Assembly: GCF_000601455.1 (NCBI RefSeq)
Contig: NZ_AZQP01000004.1
Location: 49,126 to 113,125, forward strand
Length of the DNA stretch: 64,000 nucleotides
Direction of reading: 5' to 3'
Source: Fervidicella metallireducens AeB
GTDB lineage: Bacteria; Bacillota; Clostridia; Clostridiales; Caloramatoraceae
In this document: positions 44,734 to 53,610 of the stretch, piece by piece
Position numbering within the stretch: the first letter of the stretch is position 1
Layout of the letters: every line of letters starts with the position of its first letter
Translations under genes and position numbers: made by a program
Notes under the pieces: generated by a model
What the model was told of the DNA's origin: nothing
What the model saw: the letters and a program-made list of their open reading frames with translations, nothing else
The model's database searches: none

Positions 44734-45519
44734 CTATTCACCTATAATTAACTGGCTTTGGTTATTAAAGAATGTTTTATAGCCCAATTGAACAAATATA
44801 ATTATAGTCAGTGATACACTTCCAAGTATTCCAAGCATAATCGCAATTTGATATTCTATTGCTGTAATAGGTGAAGTTCCGGACAATATTTGACCTGTCA
44901 TCATACCTGGTAAAAAAACAATTCCCATACCAACCATAGAATTAATGGTTGGTAGGATTGCGGAATCAAATGCATTATCAACAATTTGTTTTGCTGCCAT
45001 TTTTGGTGTTGCTCCAAGCATTAAGGCACCTTCAACAAAATCTTTATGGGTATGCATACCATCAACCAGACGGCTTACTCCTAAAGATATGCCCGTCATT
45101 GAATTACCTATCAACATACCTGCAATGGGGATAAAATAGCGTGGGTCATACCAAGGGGTTATACGTACAACTATAAGTAAAAAATAAAATAAGCAGGATA
45201 CTGTGCCTATGCACATTGATAAAGCAATTATCTGTTTAAGTTTTAAAGATAGGTTTCTTTTAGCTCTCTTAATGATGTTGTAAATAGAAAAAACCAGCAT
45301 TGCAATTAAAATAATAATTGTGTAAACAGGAGATGGGGTATTAAAAAGGTACACCAGTAGATAACCTGTTAGAATCAGCTGTATTGTCATTCTTATAGAG
45401 GATATGAATATTTCCTTTTCTCTTGGAATTCCTTTTAATTTAACGATAAAAATTAATATTAAAACAAATAAATAGGCTGATAACATTTGCCACAGCTGTA
45501 GGTGAATTATACTGTTCAT
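44734..45519 (-). CDS. fetB: FetB-like ABC transporter permease (UPF0014)
   Basis: A 261-residue membrane protein with about seven hydrophobic segments, of the FetB / YbbM (UPF0014) family. Conserved features are SSIRMTIQLILTGYLL, IAGMLIGNSMTGISLGVSRL, LMLGATPKMAAKQIVDNAF and SMVGMGIVFLPGMMTGQILSG. E. coli FetAB exports iron and protects against peroxide; other members may move other metals. It starts three bases after its ATPase partner and ends the padR-fetA-fetB operon. Confidence 0.92.
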   Translation of the reverse strand: MNSIIHLQLWQMLSAYLFVLILIFIVKLKGIPREKEIFISSIRMTIQLILTGYLLVYLFNTPSPVYTIIILIAMLVFSIYNIIKRAKRNLSLKLKQIIALSMCIGTVSCLFYFLLIVVRITPWYDPRYFIPIAGMLIGNSMTGISLGVSRLVDGMHTHKDFVEGALMLGATPKMAAKQIVDNAFDSAILPTINSMVGMGIVFLPGMMTGQILSGTSPITAIEYQIAIMLGILGSVSLTIIIFVQLGYKTFFNNQSQLIIGE

Positions 45520-45522
45520 TTG

Positions 45523-46161
45523 CTAAACCTCCTTAAAATTTACAACTTTACCTTTATTAATTTCGATAATATTTTCTGAATAAGTATGGGCTACTTTTTT
45601 TGAATGAGTAACCATAATTAAAGTTTTATTTGATTCCTTTGTGTATGCAACTAATTTTTCAATAATTATACTTTCTGTTTCTTCATCCAGGGCAGAAGAT
45701 GGTTCATCAAGCAAAAACACCTCTGGATCAAGAAGAATCAGTCTACCTAAAGCAAGTCTTTGTTTTTCCCCACCAGACAACATCTGGCTGTCCTCATCAA
45801 GTTTTTTATTTAGATGAACTAAATTTAGAATATAATGGAGTTTTTCATCCCCAACAGGTAGCTTTTCTGCAAATTTTAAGCCTATTAGAAGGTTATCTCT
45901 GACAGTCCCTGGGAAAATAACTGGAAGCTGTGGCAGCATAGAAACTTTTCTTCTTAATTCTACAGAATCAATAGTATTTAATAGTTGATTTTCATAATAG
46001 ATTTCTCCACTATCGCAACTTATAAGCTTATTTAGAAGACGCAAAAGTGTAGACTTTCCGCTGCCACTTTCTCCTACAATACATGTAACTTTATGTTTCT
46101 TAATATTAAGATTATCTATATCAAGAATATGTTTGTATTTAACTTTTTTTAACGAAAACAT
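45523..46161 (-). CDS. fetA: FetA-like ABC transporter ATP-binding protein
   Basis: A 212-residue ABC ATPase partnering FetB. Walker A GESGSGKST, Q-loop at LPQLPVIF, signature LSGGEKQRLALGR, Walker B VFLLDEPSSALD and the switch His in MVTHSKKV are intact. Short form with no extra domains. ATG 46161 is preferred; a TTG at 46170 sits too close to AAAGGGAGAG. It is 20 bases downstream of the PadR gene, so its regulator is probably encoded in the same transcript. Confidence 0.93.
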   Translation of the reverse strand: MFSLKKVKYKHILDIDNLNIKKHKVTCIVGESGSGKSTLLRLLNKLISCDSGEIYYENQLLNTIDSVELRRKVSMLPQLPVIFPGTVRDNLLIGLKFAEKLPVGDEKLHYILNLVHLNKKLDEDSQMLSGGEKQRLALGRLILLDPEVFLLDEPSSALDEETESIIIEKLVAYTKESNKTLIMVTHSKKVAHTYSENIIEINKGKVVNFKEV

Positions 46162-46181
46162 TAAAATCAACTCTCCCTTTG

Positions 46182-46490
46182 TTAATCCTTTATTTCTTTA
46201 AATAGTTCATAGGCTTTTTTTTGTGCTTCCCTTAAAACATCAATACCAAGTTCAGTTATCCTGTAGTATTTTCTGATTTTTCCATCTACTGTTCTTTCTG
46301 CTTTTTCCAATAACCCACTGGATTCCATACTATGAAGAAGAGGATATAAGCTTCCTGGACTCATATCGTAACCGTGTTCACGAAGCTCTTCTATCATCCA
46401 GACACCATAGAAAGGCTCCTTTTCAGCATGATGGAGTATATGGATTTGAACAAAACCTAGAAAGAGTTTTCGCATGATTTTATCTTGCAT
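46182..46490 (-). CDS. PadR family transcriptional regulator
   Basis: A 102-residue winged-helix PadR protein with the family core FLGFVQIHILHHAEKEPFYG, IEELREHGYDMSPGSLYPLL and LEKAERTVDGKIRKYYRITE, followed by a short C-terminal dimer helix. The wing KIRKYY contacts DNA. It heads the operon with fetAB, and a 30-bp inverted repeat lies over its own promoter, so it probably represses the operon and responds to a metal or a toxic solute. Ribosome binding site AGAGGTGAT. Confidence 0.92.
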   Translation of the reverse strand: MQDKIMRKLFLGFVQIHILHHAEKEPFYGVWMIEELREHGYDMSPGSLYPLLHSMESSGLLEKAERTVDGKIRKYYRITELGIDVLREAQKKAYELFKEIKD

Positions 46491-46514
46491 TTCTTATCAC
46501 CTCTGAAAAAATAT

Positions 46515-46544
46515 ATATCAAAAATCGATATCGAAATATGATAT
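46515..46544 (-). promoter_or_regulatory. Probable PadR operator
   Basis: ATATCA-N4-TCGATATCGA-N4-TGATAT: a 30-bp inverted repeat with a perfect 10-bp centre. It lies just downstream of the -10 of the padR promoter, covering the predicted start site, as expected for autorepression. Confidence 0.65.
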
Positions 46545-46545
46545 A

Positions 46546-46574
46546 ATTATATAACTAAATATTTATTTTTACAA
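46546..46574 (-). promoter_or_regulatory. Sigma-A-like promoter for padR-fetAB
   Basis: Minus strand: TTGTAA (46574-46569), 17-nt spacer, TATAAT (46551-46546). Confidence 0.7.
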
Positions 46575-46623
46575 GTTCTTTTATTTTATTTATAAATACC
46601 ATCTCAGGTGAAGAAATTAAAGT

Positions 46624-46660
46624 AATTTTATGTTTCTTTTTAATAAAGAAACATAAAATT
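46624..46660. promoter_or_regulatory. Perfect 16-bp AT-rich hairpin upstream of LCP gene
   Basis: AATTTTATGTTTCTTT (46624-46639) pairs with AAAGAAACATAAAATT (46645-46660) over a 5-nt loop, 40 bases before the LCP start. It may be an operator or RNA hairpin; it lacks the G/C core of a typical terminator. Confidence 0.55.
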
Positions 46661-46699
46661 CATCCATCTGACAAAACTAAATACAAGGCAGGTGATGTT

Positions 46700-47638
46700 A
46701 TGAAAAAAAGAACAGGGATTTTAATATTTACGATAATATTATCAATTCTTCTTACTGGTGCATACATTGGTTTTTCTTATTTTAAAAGACTGCCAAGAAA
46801 GGAACTGCCAAAATCTAATGAGGAACTTGGAATAGTTCCTGAGGGTAAAATAGATAAAGAAATATATAATATTGCCCTCTTTGGCCTTGATGCCAGAAAC
46901 CCAGATGTAAGTTCACGTTCAGATAGTATTATAGTTGCATCAGTAAACAGGAAGGCAAAAAATATTAAGATAACCTCATTTATGAGGGATTTATACATTC
47001 CAATACCTGGACATGGTGAGAACAGAATAAATGCAGCTTATGCAATAGATGGGGCAAAACTGGCAGTAAAAACCATTAACCAAAACTTTAATCTAGACAT
47101 AAGGGACTATATTACAGTGAACTTTGAAGGACTGGAAAAGTTGGTGGATGCCATTGGAGGGGTTGAGATATATGTAAAAAAAGCTGAGATTCCAGTTCTT
47201 AATAAATATCTTTCGGAGCTTAATAAGTTGCAGGGCAATACCGTAGCAGATATTAAAAAAGAAGGGCTTCAAATATTAAATGGAAGACAGGCGGTGGCAT
47301 ATTCCAGAATAAGATATGTTGGAAATGGAGATTATGAAAGAACAGAAAGACAGCGAAGGGTTTTAAATCAAATCTATATAAAAATAAAAGCCCAGGGTAT
47401 GTCAAAACTGCCTGAAACCATTTCTAAGGTTTTTCCATATGTTGAAACAAGCTTAAGCAATACACAGATTCTGACATTAGTTACAGACATCATGGGTTTT
47501 AACTTAACAGAGCTTGAGGAATATAGAATTCCAGTTGATAAAACCTTTACACCTAAAAAAATAAAGGGAATGGCTGTTTTGGTTCCAGATATTCCAAAGA
47601 ACAAAGAACTTCTCCATAAGTTCATATATGAAAAATAA
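46700..47638 (+). CDS. LytR-CpsA-Psr (LCP) family ligase
   Basis: A 312-residue membrane-anchored LCP protein that attaches polysaccharides or teichoic acids to peptidoglycan. One N-terminal transmembrane helix (5-25) then the catalytic domain with FGLDAR, SRSDSIIVAS, SFMRDLYIPIPGHGENRINAAYA (phosphate-binding arginines), DAIGGVEI and AYSRIRYVGNGDYERTERQR. Ribosome binding site AGGTGATG. Its position at the head of the polysaccharide locus suggests it anchors the capsule or exopolysaccharide made by the genes downstream. Confidence 0.95.
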   Translation: MKKRTGILIFTIILSILLTGAYIGFSYFKRLPRKELPKSNEELGIVPEGKIDKEIYNIALFGLDARNPDVSSRSDSIIVASVNRKAKNIKITSFMRDLYIPIPGHGENRINAAYAIDGAKLAVKTINQNFNLDIRDYITVNFEGLEKLVDAIGGVEIYVKKAEIPVLNKYLSELNKLQGNTVADIKKEGLQILNGRQAVAYSRIRYVGNGDYERTERQRRVLNQIYIKIKAQGMSKLPETISKVFPYVETSLSNTQILTLVTDIMGFNLTELEEYRIPVDKTFTPKKIKGMAVLVPDIPKNKELLHKFIYEK

Positions 47639-47664
47639 ATCTAAAGGCCAAGGATTAAAGTTTC

Positions 47665-47693
47665 TTGAAATAGAAAATAATATATGATATAGT
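47665..47693 (+). promoter_or_regulatory. Sigma-A-like promoter for the TPR gene
   Basis: TTGAAA (47665-47670), 17-nt spacer, TATAGT (47688-47693). The terminator-like hairpin at 47738-47764 lies between it and the TPR gene. Confidence 0.5.
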
Positions 47694-47737
47694 TAATGTG
47701 CAGTAGAAAAAAGACTTTTAATAACAACAGATTAATA

Positions 47738-47764
47738 AGCAGGTGCTGATTACGCCTGCTTTTT
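47738..47764 (+). terminator. Terminator or attenuator hairpin
   Basis: AGCAGG (47738-47743) pairs with CCTGCT (47755-47760) and is followed by TTTT. An outer pair TTAATAAC (47718-47725) / GTTATTAA (47766-47773) encloses it. Simple termination of the LCP transcript is the plain reading. Confidence 0.6.
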
Positions 47765-47799
47765 CGTTATTAATAACTAACCACAAGTGAGGTGTAGAT

Positions 47800-48876
47800 A
47801 TGGATTTTCAAAGTTATCTAAAGACTGAAATAGAAAAGAGCGTCTTTATAGAAATATCTAAGGACTTAACATTAAATATAAAGGGAAACCCTATTTTAAA
47901 AAGGGGCGACTATCCATTACTTCCAGAGGATATTGTAACCTTTGCAAAGGAGGGCATTGAAAACCTGCCGACTCTTGCAATAATCAAAGGGATGCTTTAC
48001 ATGATAGCATGTGACCCGGATTTTAAGTACTCAAAGGACTATAAAAACATACTTTCTTTAATTGAAGGTATAGAAAACTACATAATAATGGAGATAGAAA
48101 AAAACAAAGAAACCAACACCAAAAAGGCTGTTATATTAGCAACTGCCTTGATTAAAATAAATCCTAAAAAAGAATTTCAATACAATAGAATACTGCTTAT
48201 TATGAAGCTTTACGACAAAACAAACCTTCAGTTTCTTGAGGATGAAATAGTGGCCAGCCTTGAAAGATTAAAGGAGGATTTTCCTAAATATTCAGTTGCA
48301 GATTTCCATTTAGGTGAATATTATTTAAACAAAGACATGGACAAGGCAAAGATTTATTTAAGAAGATGCCTTGAGGATCCAGCAACATCAGAGGAAGCTT
48401 CTATACTTCTGGAGAAAATAAAAAACGTTGAGGAGTATGACAAAGCAGTTGATTTAGTAAAAGAAGGACAAGGACTTGAGGCACTTAAAATCTTAATTCC
48501 ATATATTGAGGATAACCCTGAAAGACTTGATGCACAGTATTATGCAGCAGTTGCCTACAGACAAATAGAAAATCATCATAAGGCACTAATGTATTTAAAT
48601 GAACTATTGACAATAGGTGGAGAAAGACTTGAGGTTTACAGTGAAATAGCTTTAAATCTGGCTGCCCTTGGTGATTTTGAAGGAGCCCTTGTATATTTTA
48701 AAAAGGCACTGAAGATAATGCCTGATGATGCAGGAATAATATGCAACATAGGTGTCTGTCATCTGAATCTTGGAGAAATAGAAGAGGCAAGGCGTGCCTT
48801 TGAGCTCTCCACAAGGTTGAATCCCAAGGATGAAATTCCAAAGATTTGGCTGGAAAGGCTAAAAAATTTAATATAA
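47800..48876 (+). CDS. TPR-repeat protein
   Basis: A 358-residue soluble protein, no signal peptide. The C-terminal 170 residues contain tetratricopeptide units (AQYYAAVAYRQIENHHKALM, YSEIALNLAALGDFEGALVY, ICNIGVCHLNLGEIEEARRA); the N-terminal half is helical without clear motifs. Such proteins serve as scaffolds; no partner can be named. Ribosome binding site GTGAGGTG. Own promoter and terminator flank it, so it is not clearly part of the polysaccharide operon that follows. Confidence 0.85.
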   Translation: MDFQSYLKTEIEKSVFIEISKDLTLNIKGNPILKRGDYPLLPEDIVTFAKEGIENLPTLAIIKGMLYMIACDPDFKYSKDYKNILSLIEGIENYIIMEIEKNKETNTKKAVILATALIKINPKKEFQYNRILLIMKLYDKTNLQFLEDEIVASLERLKEDFPKYSVADFHLGEYYLNKDMDKAKIYLRRCLEDPATSEEASILLEKIKNVEEYDKAVDLVKEGQGLEALKILIPYIEDNPERLDAQYYAAVAYRQIENHHKALMYLNELLTIGGERLEVYSEIALNLAALGDFEGALVYFKKALKIMPDDAGIICNIGVCHLNLGEIEEARRAFELSTRLNPKDEIPKIWLERLKNLI

Positions 48877-48880
48877 AACC

Positions 48881-48929
48881 AAAAAGCATTATGGAAGTTA
48901 TAAAAAATACATCCATAATGCTTTTTTAT
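48881..48929 (+). terminator. Terminator after TPR gene
   Basis: AAAAAGCATTATGGA (48881-48895) pairs with TCCATAATGCTTTTTT (48912-48927). Confidence 0.85.
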
Positions 48930-49030
48930 TTAAATTATGGTAATTTAAGAAATTAACAACCAAAGAAACCAAAATTAAGTAAAAAATTTAATTTAATTAA
49001 AAAATAAATTAAAAATTACGTAATAAAATA

Positions 49031-49059
49031 TTCAAAAAACTGTTTATATATTATATAAT
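49031..49059 (+). promoter_or_regulatory. Possible sigma-A promoter of polysaccharide operon
   Basis: TTCAAA (49031-49036), 17-nt spacer, TATAAT (49054-49059), 50 bases before the sugar transferase ATG. Confidence 0.55.
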
Positions 49060-49108
49060 TACAAATAAGAAAAATGTCGAAACTGCAAATAATTTAAGGG
49101 GGGATAAT

Positions 49109-49771
49109 ATGGAGTCGAATTTGATTTATCAGGAACTGGTCTTAAAGGAATACAGAAAAAGTGCTTTCTATGAAGCTGCAAAGAGGCTTATAGATGTATC
49201 AGGAGCAATTATAGGCCTGATTATTCTCCTTCCGGTTTTTATTGCAGTTGCAATTGCAATAAAACTTGATTCAAAGGGTCCGGTTATTTTTGTTCAAAAA
49301 CGCTGTGGTAAATACGGTAAAAAATTCAATATGTATAAATTCCGCTCCATGACAACAGATGCAGAGGAAAGGCTTAAGGAATTAAAGGATAAAAATGAAA
49401 TGTCAGGACCGGTATTTAAAATTAAGGATGACCCCAGAGTTACCAGGGTAGGAAAGTTTATCAGAAAAACAAGCATAGATGAACTTCCTCAGCTTATAAA
49501 CATTTTAAAGGGTGAGATGAGTTTTGTAGGTCCAAGACCTCCAATAGATAAGGAGGTTGAGGAATATACCCAGTATCAGAAACAGAGACTTCTTGTAAAA
49601 CCAGGCCTTACATGCTATTGGCAAATCAGCGGTAGAAATAATATCGATTTTGATGAATGGGTAGAGCTGGATCTTAAATATATAAGGGAGAGAAACATAA
49701 TTCTTGATTTGAAGCTAATATATAAAACGTTTTTGTCCTATTTGGAGACAAAAATGCATGCTAAAAAATAA
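49109..49771 (+). CDS. Undecaprenyl-phosphate sugar phosphotransferase (initiating transferase)
   Basis: A 220-residue bacterial sugar transferase that places the first sugar-phosphate on the lipid carrier. One hydrophobic segment near 25-50 (DVSGAIIGLIILLPVFIAVA) is followed by the catalytic region KLDSKGPVIFVQKRCGKYGK, FRSMTTDAEERL, RKTSIDELPQLINILKGEMS, VGPRPP and KPGLTCYWQISGRN. It is the short form lacking extra N-terminal helices. Ribosome binding site AAGGGGGG. First gene of the polysaccharide operon. Confidence 0.95.
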   Translation: MESNLIYQELVLKEYRKSAFYEAAKRLIDVSGAIIGLIILLPVFIAVAIAIKLDSKGPVIFVQKRCGKYGKKFNMYKFRSMTTDAEERLKELKDKNEMSGPVFKIKDDPRVTRVGKFIRKTSIDELPQLINILKGEMSFVGPRPPIDKEVEEYTQYQKQRLLVKPGLTCYWQISGRNNIDFDEWVELDLKYIRERNIILDLKLIYKTFLSYLETKMHAKK

Positions 49772-49785
49772 TATAGGAGAAAGAG

Positions 49786-51072
49786 ATGAAAAAGAATAGA
49801 TTTATAGTAATAATCAATTTGACAATATTTCTTTCTATTTTTGTTATAAATAATGTTGTCAGAATGTCAGTTGCCAGCAAAATTGCAGGATATACAAAAT
49901 ATTCTGCACTGATAAATTTATTATTTTTGTGTTCCTTTGGACTATTATTTATTAACAGATTAGTAAAAAGGAAAATAAATTTTATAAGATTGTTTTTTAT
50001 AATTCTTTTTTCAATTTACTTTATATACAACATTATAAATTCATCTAATGGAGAGATAAGTTCTGTTATACAGGTAATAACTTCATATATAATTCCCGTT
50101 TTTTTACTTTCATTTATATATGATAAGGATGAGTATAACACCTTTGTGCCATATATTATAAGGGCATTTAATTATTATACTGTTTTTATTTTAATCTACG
50201 GATTAATAGACTATGGATTAAAATACAGCCTTCAGAATATATTTATAAACTATACCTATTATGATATGGCAAGATTGATTCAGATAGAGCAGATTATGGG
50301 TATTTACAGGTTGTATTCAATCTTTGGTGGTCCATTATACAATGCATATGTATTTATTCTTTATTTCATATTAAACAACATCTTCAGGGAAAGTCAGGAA
50401 AAAGTAACCCACAAGAGCTACACATCTATATTAATTTTAATCATTGGTATTGTAATAAGTGGAAGTAAAACAGGGCTGATAATTGCTGCAGCACTATTGA
50501 TATTTATATATAAACCAAAAAACTATAGGTTTTCATATTATATTATTCTTCTTTTAATAGGAGTTGCAGTTTATAAAAGCAGTCTTTTCCAGGACAATTT
50601 GATGCAAAGATTTATGTATAAAAGTTTTGGTTCCGGAAGAAACGAACTCCTGAAGGAACTTTTAACTGGCAATTATGAACTTCCAAAATTTATTTTAGGC
50701 AAAGGTCTTTATTACTCTAAAACAGTTGCAAAATATATAGGTGTTATGGGAATGACAAACTTTGAATATCCAATAATAATGCTGAGCTACGATTACGGAA
50801 TAATAACTACTTTATTAATATATTTAATAATATTTATAACCCCATTGATAAAAATATTAAGGACAGGGGATTACAAAACAGCAGTATTGTTCTTAATGCT
50901 GCATGTATTTATAAATGGATTTAACGCCCTTGCAGATATCAATGACCTCTTTGCCCAGCTGATTTTTATTCAAATTATAATACTGAAGGCAGTTAAATTT
51001 ACCTCACTCTCGCCCTGCTGTAAGGAAATAAAACAAAAGGGGTGCATATATGAACTTGCTGGTTGTAACTAA
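49786..51072 (+). CDS. O-antigen ligase / polymerase-like membrane protein (Wzy candidate)
   Basis: A 428-residue membrane protein with roughly ten to twelve hydrophobic segments and a large loop around 275-330. VISGSKTGLIIAAALLIFIY is typical of Wzy/WaaL proteins before the loop. The short sequence GSGRNELLKEL and KFILGKGLYYS in the loop fit the O-antigen ligase/polymerase family. Sequence conservation is low in this family, so the call rests on topology and position between initiating transferase and flippase. It overlaps the next gene by 23 bases. Confidence 0.82.
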   Translation: MKKNRFIVIINLTIFLSIFVINNVVRMSVASKIAGYTKYSALINLLFLCSFGLLFINRLVKRKINFIRLFFIILFSIYFIYNIINSSNGEISSVIQVITSYIIPVFLLSFIYDKDEYNTFVPYIIRAFNYYTVFILIYGLIDYGLKYSLQNIFINYTYYDMARLIQIEQIMGIYRLYSIFGGPLYNAYVFILYFILNNIFRESQEKVTHKSYTSILILIIGIVISGSKTGLIIAAALLIFIYKPKNYRFSYYIILLLIGVAVYKSSLFQDNLMQRFMYKSFGSGRNELLKELLTGNYELPKFILGKGLYYSKTVAKYIGVMGMTNFEYPIIMLSYDYGIITTLLIYLIIFITPLIKILRTGDYKTAVLFLMLHVFINGFNALADINDLFAQLIFIQIIILKAVKFTSLSPCCKEIKQKGCIYELAGCN

Positions 51073-52170
51073 CCAATATCCAAGCAAAGAAGACTATTAC
51101 AGAAACGCCTTTATTCATACAAGGAACAAAGAATATATAAGAATGGGAAAAAAGCTTTCAGTCTTTGTTTTAAAGAAGGAAAGTAAATCTTTATATAATT
51201 ATGAATATGAGGGTGTTCAGGTTACAGAGGGGAATGCCTTAGAACTTGAAAGCTTATTAAAAAAACATCAGGGGTTAAGGGATATAGTTTTAGTTCATTT
51301 TATAGATGTAGATATGATGAGGGTAATCAACAAATTTTTAGATAAATTAAAAGTAATAGTATTTATACATGCTATGAGGCCTTAGGTTGGTATAGAAGGT
51401 TATATGACTTTAACAAAGCTTTCATTAAATATATATTTACAAATACCATTCAGTTATATAATCTAAGGAAGTTTATAAAAAAATCCAGAAATTACACGGT
51501 AAAATTTATCTTTGTTTCCAATTGGATGCTTCAGATAACCCAAAGGGATACATTTACAAAGATATATAATTATGAAATCATTCCAAATGCAGTGAACACA
51601 GATATGTTTAAGTATTTAGAAAAAGACGAAGAAAAAAGGAAAAAGATATTATCAATAAGGCCCTATTCCTCAAAAAAATATGCAAATGATATAAGCATAA
51701 AGGCTATTCTTGAACTTAGGGAAAAAAGCTTCTTCAATCAGATGGAGTTTGCACTATATGGAAAGGGAAAATATTTTAAAAAGCTTACAAAAGAATTAGA
51801 GGGTCTTGAAAACGTGAAGATTTACAACAAATTTTTATCCCAAAGGGAGATATCCCAGATTCACAAAAACTATGGAATATTTCTATGTCCAACACGACAG
51901 GATGCCCAGGGGGTTTCCATGTGTGAAGCTATGAGCAGTGGACTTGTTCCGATTTCGTCAAATAACACAGCTATACCTGAGTTTGTAAAAAATAAGGAAA
52001 CAGGAATATTAACGGAAAATTATAAAGAAATTGCTGGGGCTCTGGAATACCTTTATAAAAATCCAGAGGAATTCAAAAAAATCTCCAAATCAGCTTCAGA
52101 GTGGATAAAAGAAATTTGCAGCCATGAAAAGATAATTTTAAGGGAATTAAAGATAATGGAAGAAATATAG
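51050..52170 (+). pseudogene. Family 4 glycosyltransferase, frameshifted
   Basis: Two frames form one GT4 enzyme of about 373 residues. The first (51050-51385) has MNLLVVTNQYPSKEDYYRNA and ends VIVFIHAMRP; adding one base at about 51371-51373 (CATGCTAT to CATGGCTAT) gives IHGYEALGWYRRLYDFNKAF and continues through FIFVSNWMLQ, EIIPNAVNTDMF, RPYSSKKYANDI and the donor motif CPTRQDAQGVSMCEAMSSG. Only the second part from the ATG at 51526 is otherwise open as a gene. A single missing G is likely a sequencing error; if real, the enzyme is dead. Confidence 0.85.
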
Positions 52171-52190
52171 GAAAAATAAGGGGAAATAAA

Positions 52191-53597
52191 ATGCAGGAAA
52201 CATCAGGAGTTTTTATAAAAAGATTGATGGGCTTTTCCTTAGGCCCTGTGGCAGGTGCTTTTTTAGGATTTATAAACACAATACTTTTAACTTGGTTTTT
52301 GATTCCCATGGATTTGGGAAAGGTGTCAATGTACACCCTGTTTTCAACCCTCTTGTCCTTAGGGATATATCTTGGACTGGACCAGGCCTTTATGAGGGAA
52401 TACAACGGCAGTAAAGATAAAATAAAACTTTTTTGGACAAGTATAACCCTGCCACTGATTATTTCAATAATAACAGCTTTAATCTTGCTTGTTGTATATA
52501 AACCTGCATCAAAAATATTTTTTGCTGAGGAAAGTTTTATATTGATATTAATCCTTGGAGCATCAATACCCCTTTATATAATTGAGAGATACAGCTTTCT
52601 TATACTGAGGATGCAGGAAAGATCAATTCAGTACTCAATGCTGAATATATCCAATAAACTTAACAACCTTGTTATGTCCTTTATATTTTTAAAATTTGTA
52701 AACAGAAGTTATATTGGCATGGTGGGGGCAACTTTTACTGCACTGATTTTAAATTGTATTTTTCAGGTGCTTTATACAAGGGAATTCTGGTTTAAAAAAG
52801 TACAAATAGATAGGAAGGTTTTAGCTACATTGCTAAAATACGGACTGCCTCTGGTTCCCACCATGTTAATAGGTTGGCTCTTTAATTCTGCGGATAGAAT
52901 GACAATGAGATATCTATCAAATTTCAGTGAAATTGGTATATATTCTGCCGCATTTAAAATTGCATCCCTTATGACAATAGTACAGCAGTCCTTTACAACC
53001 TTTTGGGTTCCAACCTCATTCAGGTGGTATGAAGAAGGGGTTAGTAATGACAGATTTATAAAGGTCAGCAGATATTTAACTTCAATTATCCTTATCCTTT
53101 TTGCAGTAATTATTTTATTTAAAAATGTAATAATACTGATTTTATCTGCAGACTATTCAGAGGCTGGAAAAAGCGTTGGCTTTTTACTCTTAGTTCCTGT
53201 AATGTACACAATTTCAGAAACTACAACAATTGGCATAGCCTTCAGTAAAAAAACAAAATATAATCTTTTAGTTTCCCTTATATCCTTTGTTTTAAATTTA
53301 ATTGGAAATTTAATTTTAGTTCCAAAATACGGAGCTCTTGGGGCTTCAATTTCAACAGGGCTGTCCTATATTGCCTTTTTCTTTATAAGAACTATGATAT
53401 CAAAAAAAATCTGGTATGACTTCTCCATAAAATTTTATTTAATTAACACAGCCTTAGTAATATTACTTGTATTTACAGATTTAATCATAAAGAGATGGCA
53501 ATTAAATCTTGGAATTTTTATAGCAATAGGAATATATAACTTAAAAAATCTCAGGGAAATAACAAAAATTTTATATAGAGTTATAAGTCAAAAGTGA
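52191..53597 (+). CDS. Oligosaccharide flippase (Wzx-like)
   Basis: A 468-residue protein with about twelve to fourteen hydrophobic segments of the polysaccharide biosynthesis (MATE-like MOP) family, moving lipid-linked repeat units across the membrane. Features are FIKRLMGFSLGPVAGAFLGF, LDQAFMREYNG, KYGLPLVPTMLIGWLFNSAD and YGALGASISTGLSYIAFF. Ribosome binding site AAGGGGA. Its presence with a Wzy-like protein indicates a Wzx/Wzy-type pathway. Confidence 0.92.
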   Translation: MQETSGVFIKRLMGFSLGPVAGAFLGFINTILLTWFLIPMDLGKVSMYTLFSTLLSLGIYLGLDQAFMREYNGSKDKIKLFWTSITLPLIISIITALILLVVYKPASKIFFAEESFILILILGASIPLYIIERYSFLILRMQERSIQYSMLNISNKLNNLVMSFIFLKFVNRSYIGMVGATFTALILNCIFQVLYTREFWFKKVQIDRKVLATLLKYGLPLVPTMLIGWLFNSADRMTMRYLSNFSEIGIYSAAFKIASLMTIVQQSFTTFWVPTSFRWYEEGVSNDRFIKVSRYLTSIILILFAVIILFKNVIILILSADYSEAGKSVGFLLLVPVMYTISETTTIGIAFSKKTKYNLLVSLISFVLNLIGNLILVPKYGALGASISTGLSYIAFFFIRTMISKKIWYDFSIKFYLINTALVILLVFTDLIIKRWQLNLGIFIAIGIYNLKNLREITKILYRVISQK

Positions 53598-53610
53598 AAG
53601 AAGGAGAAAG

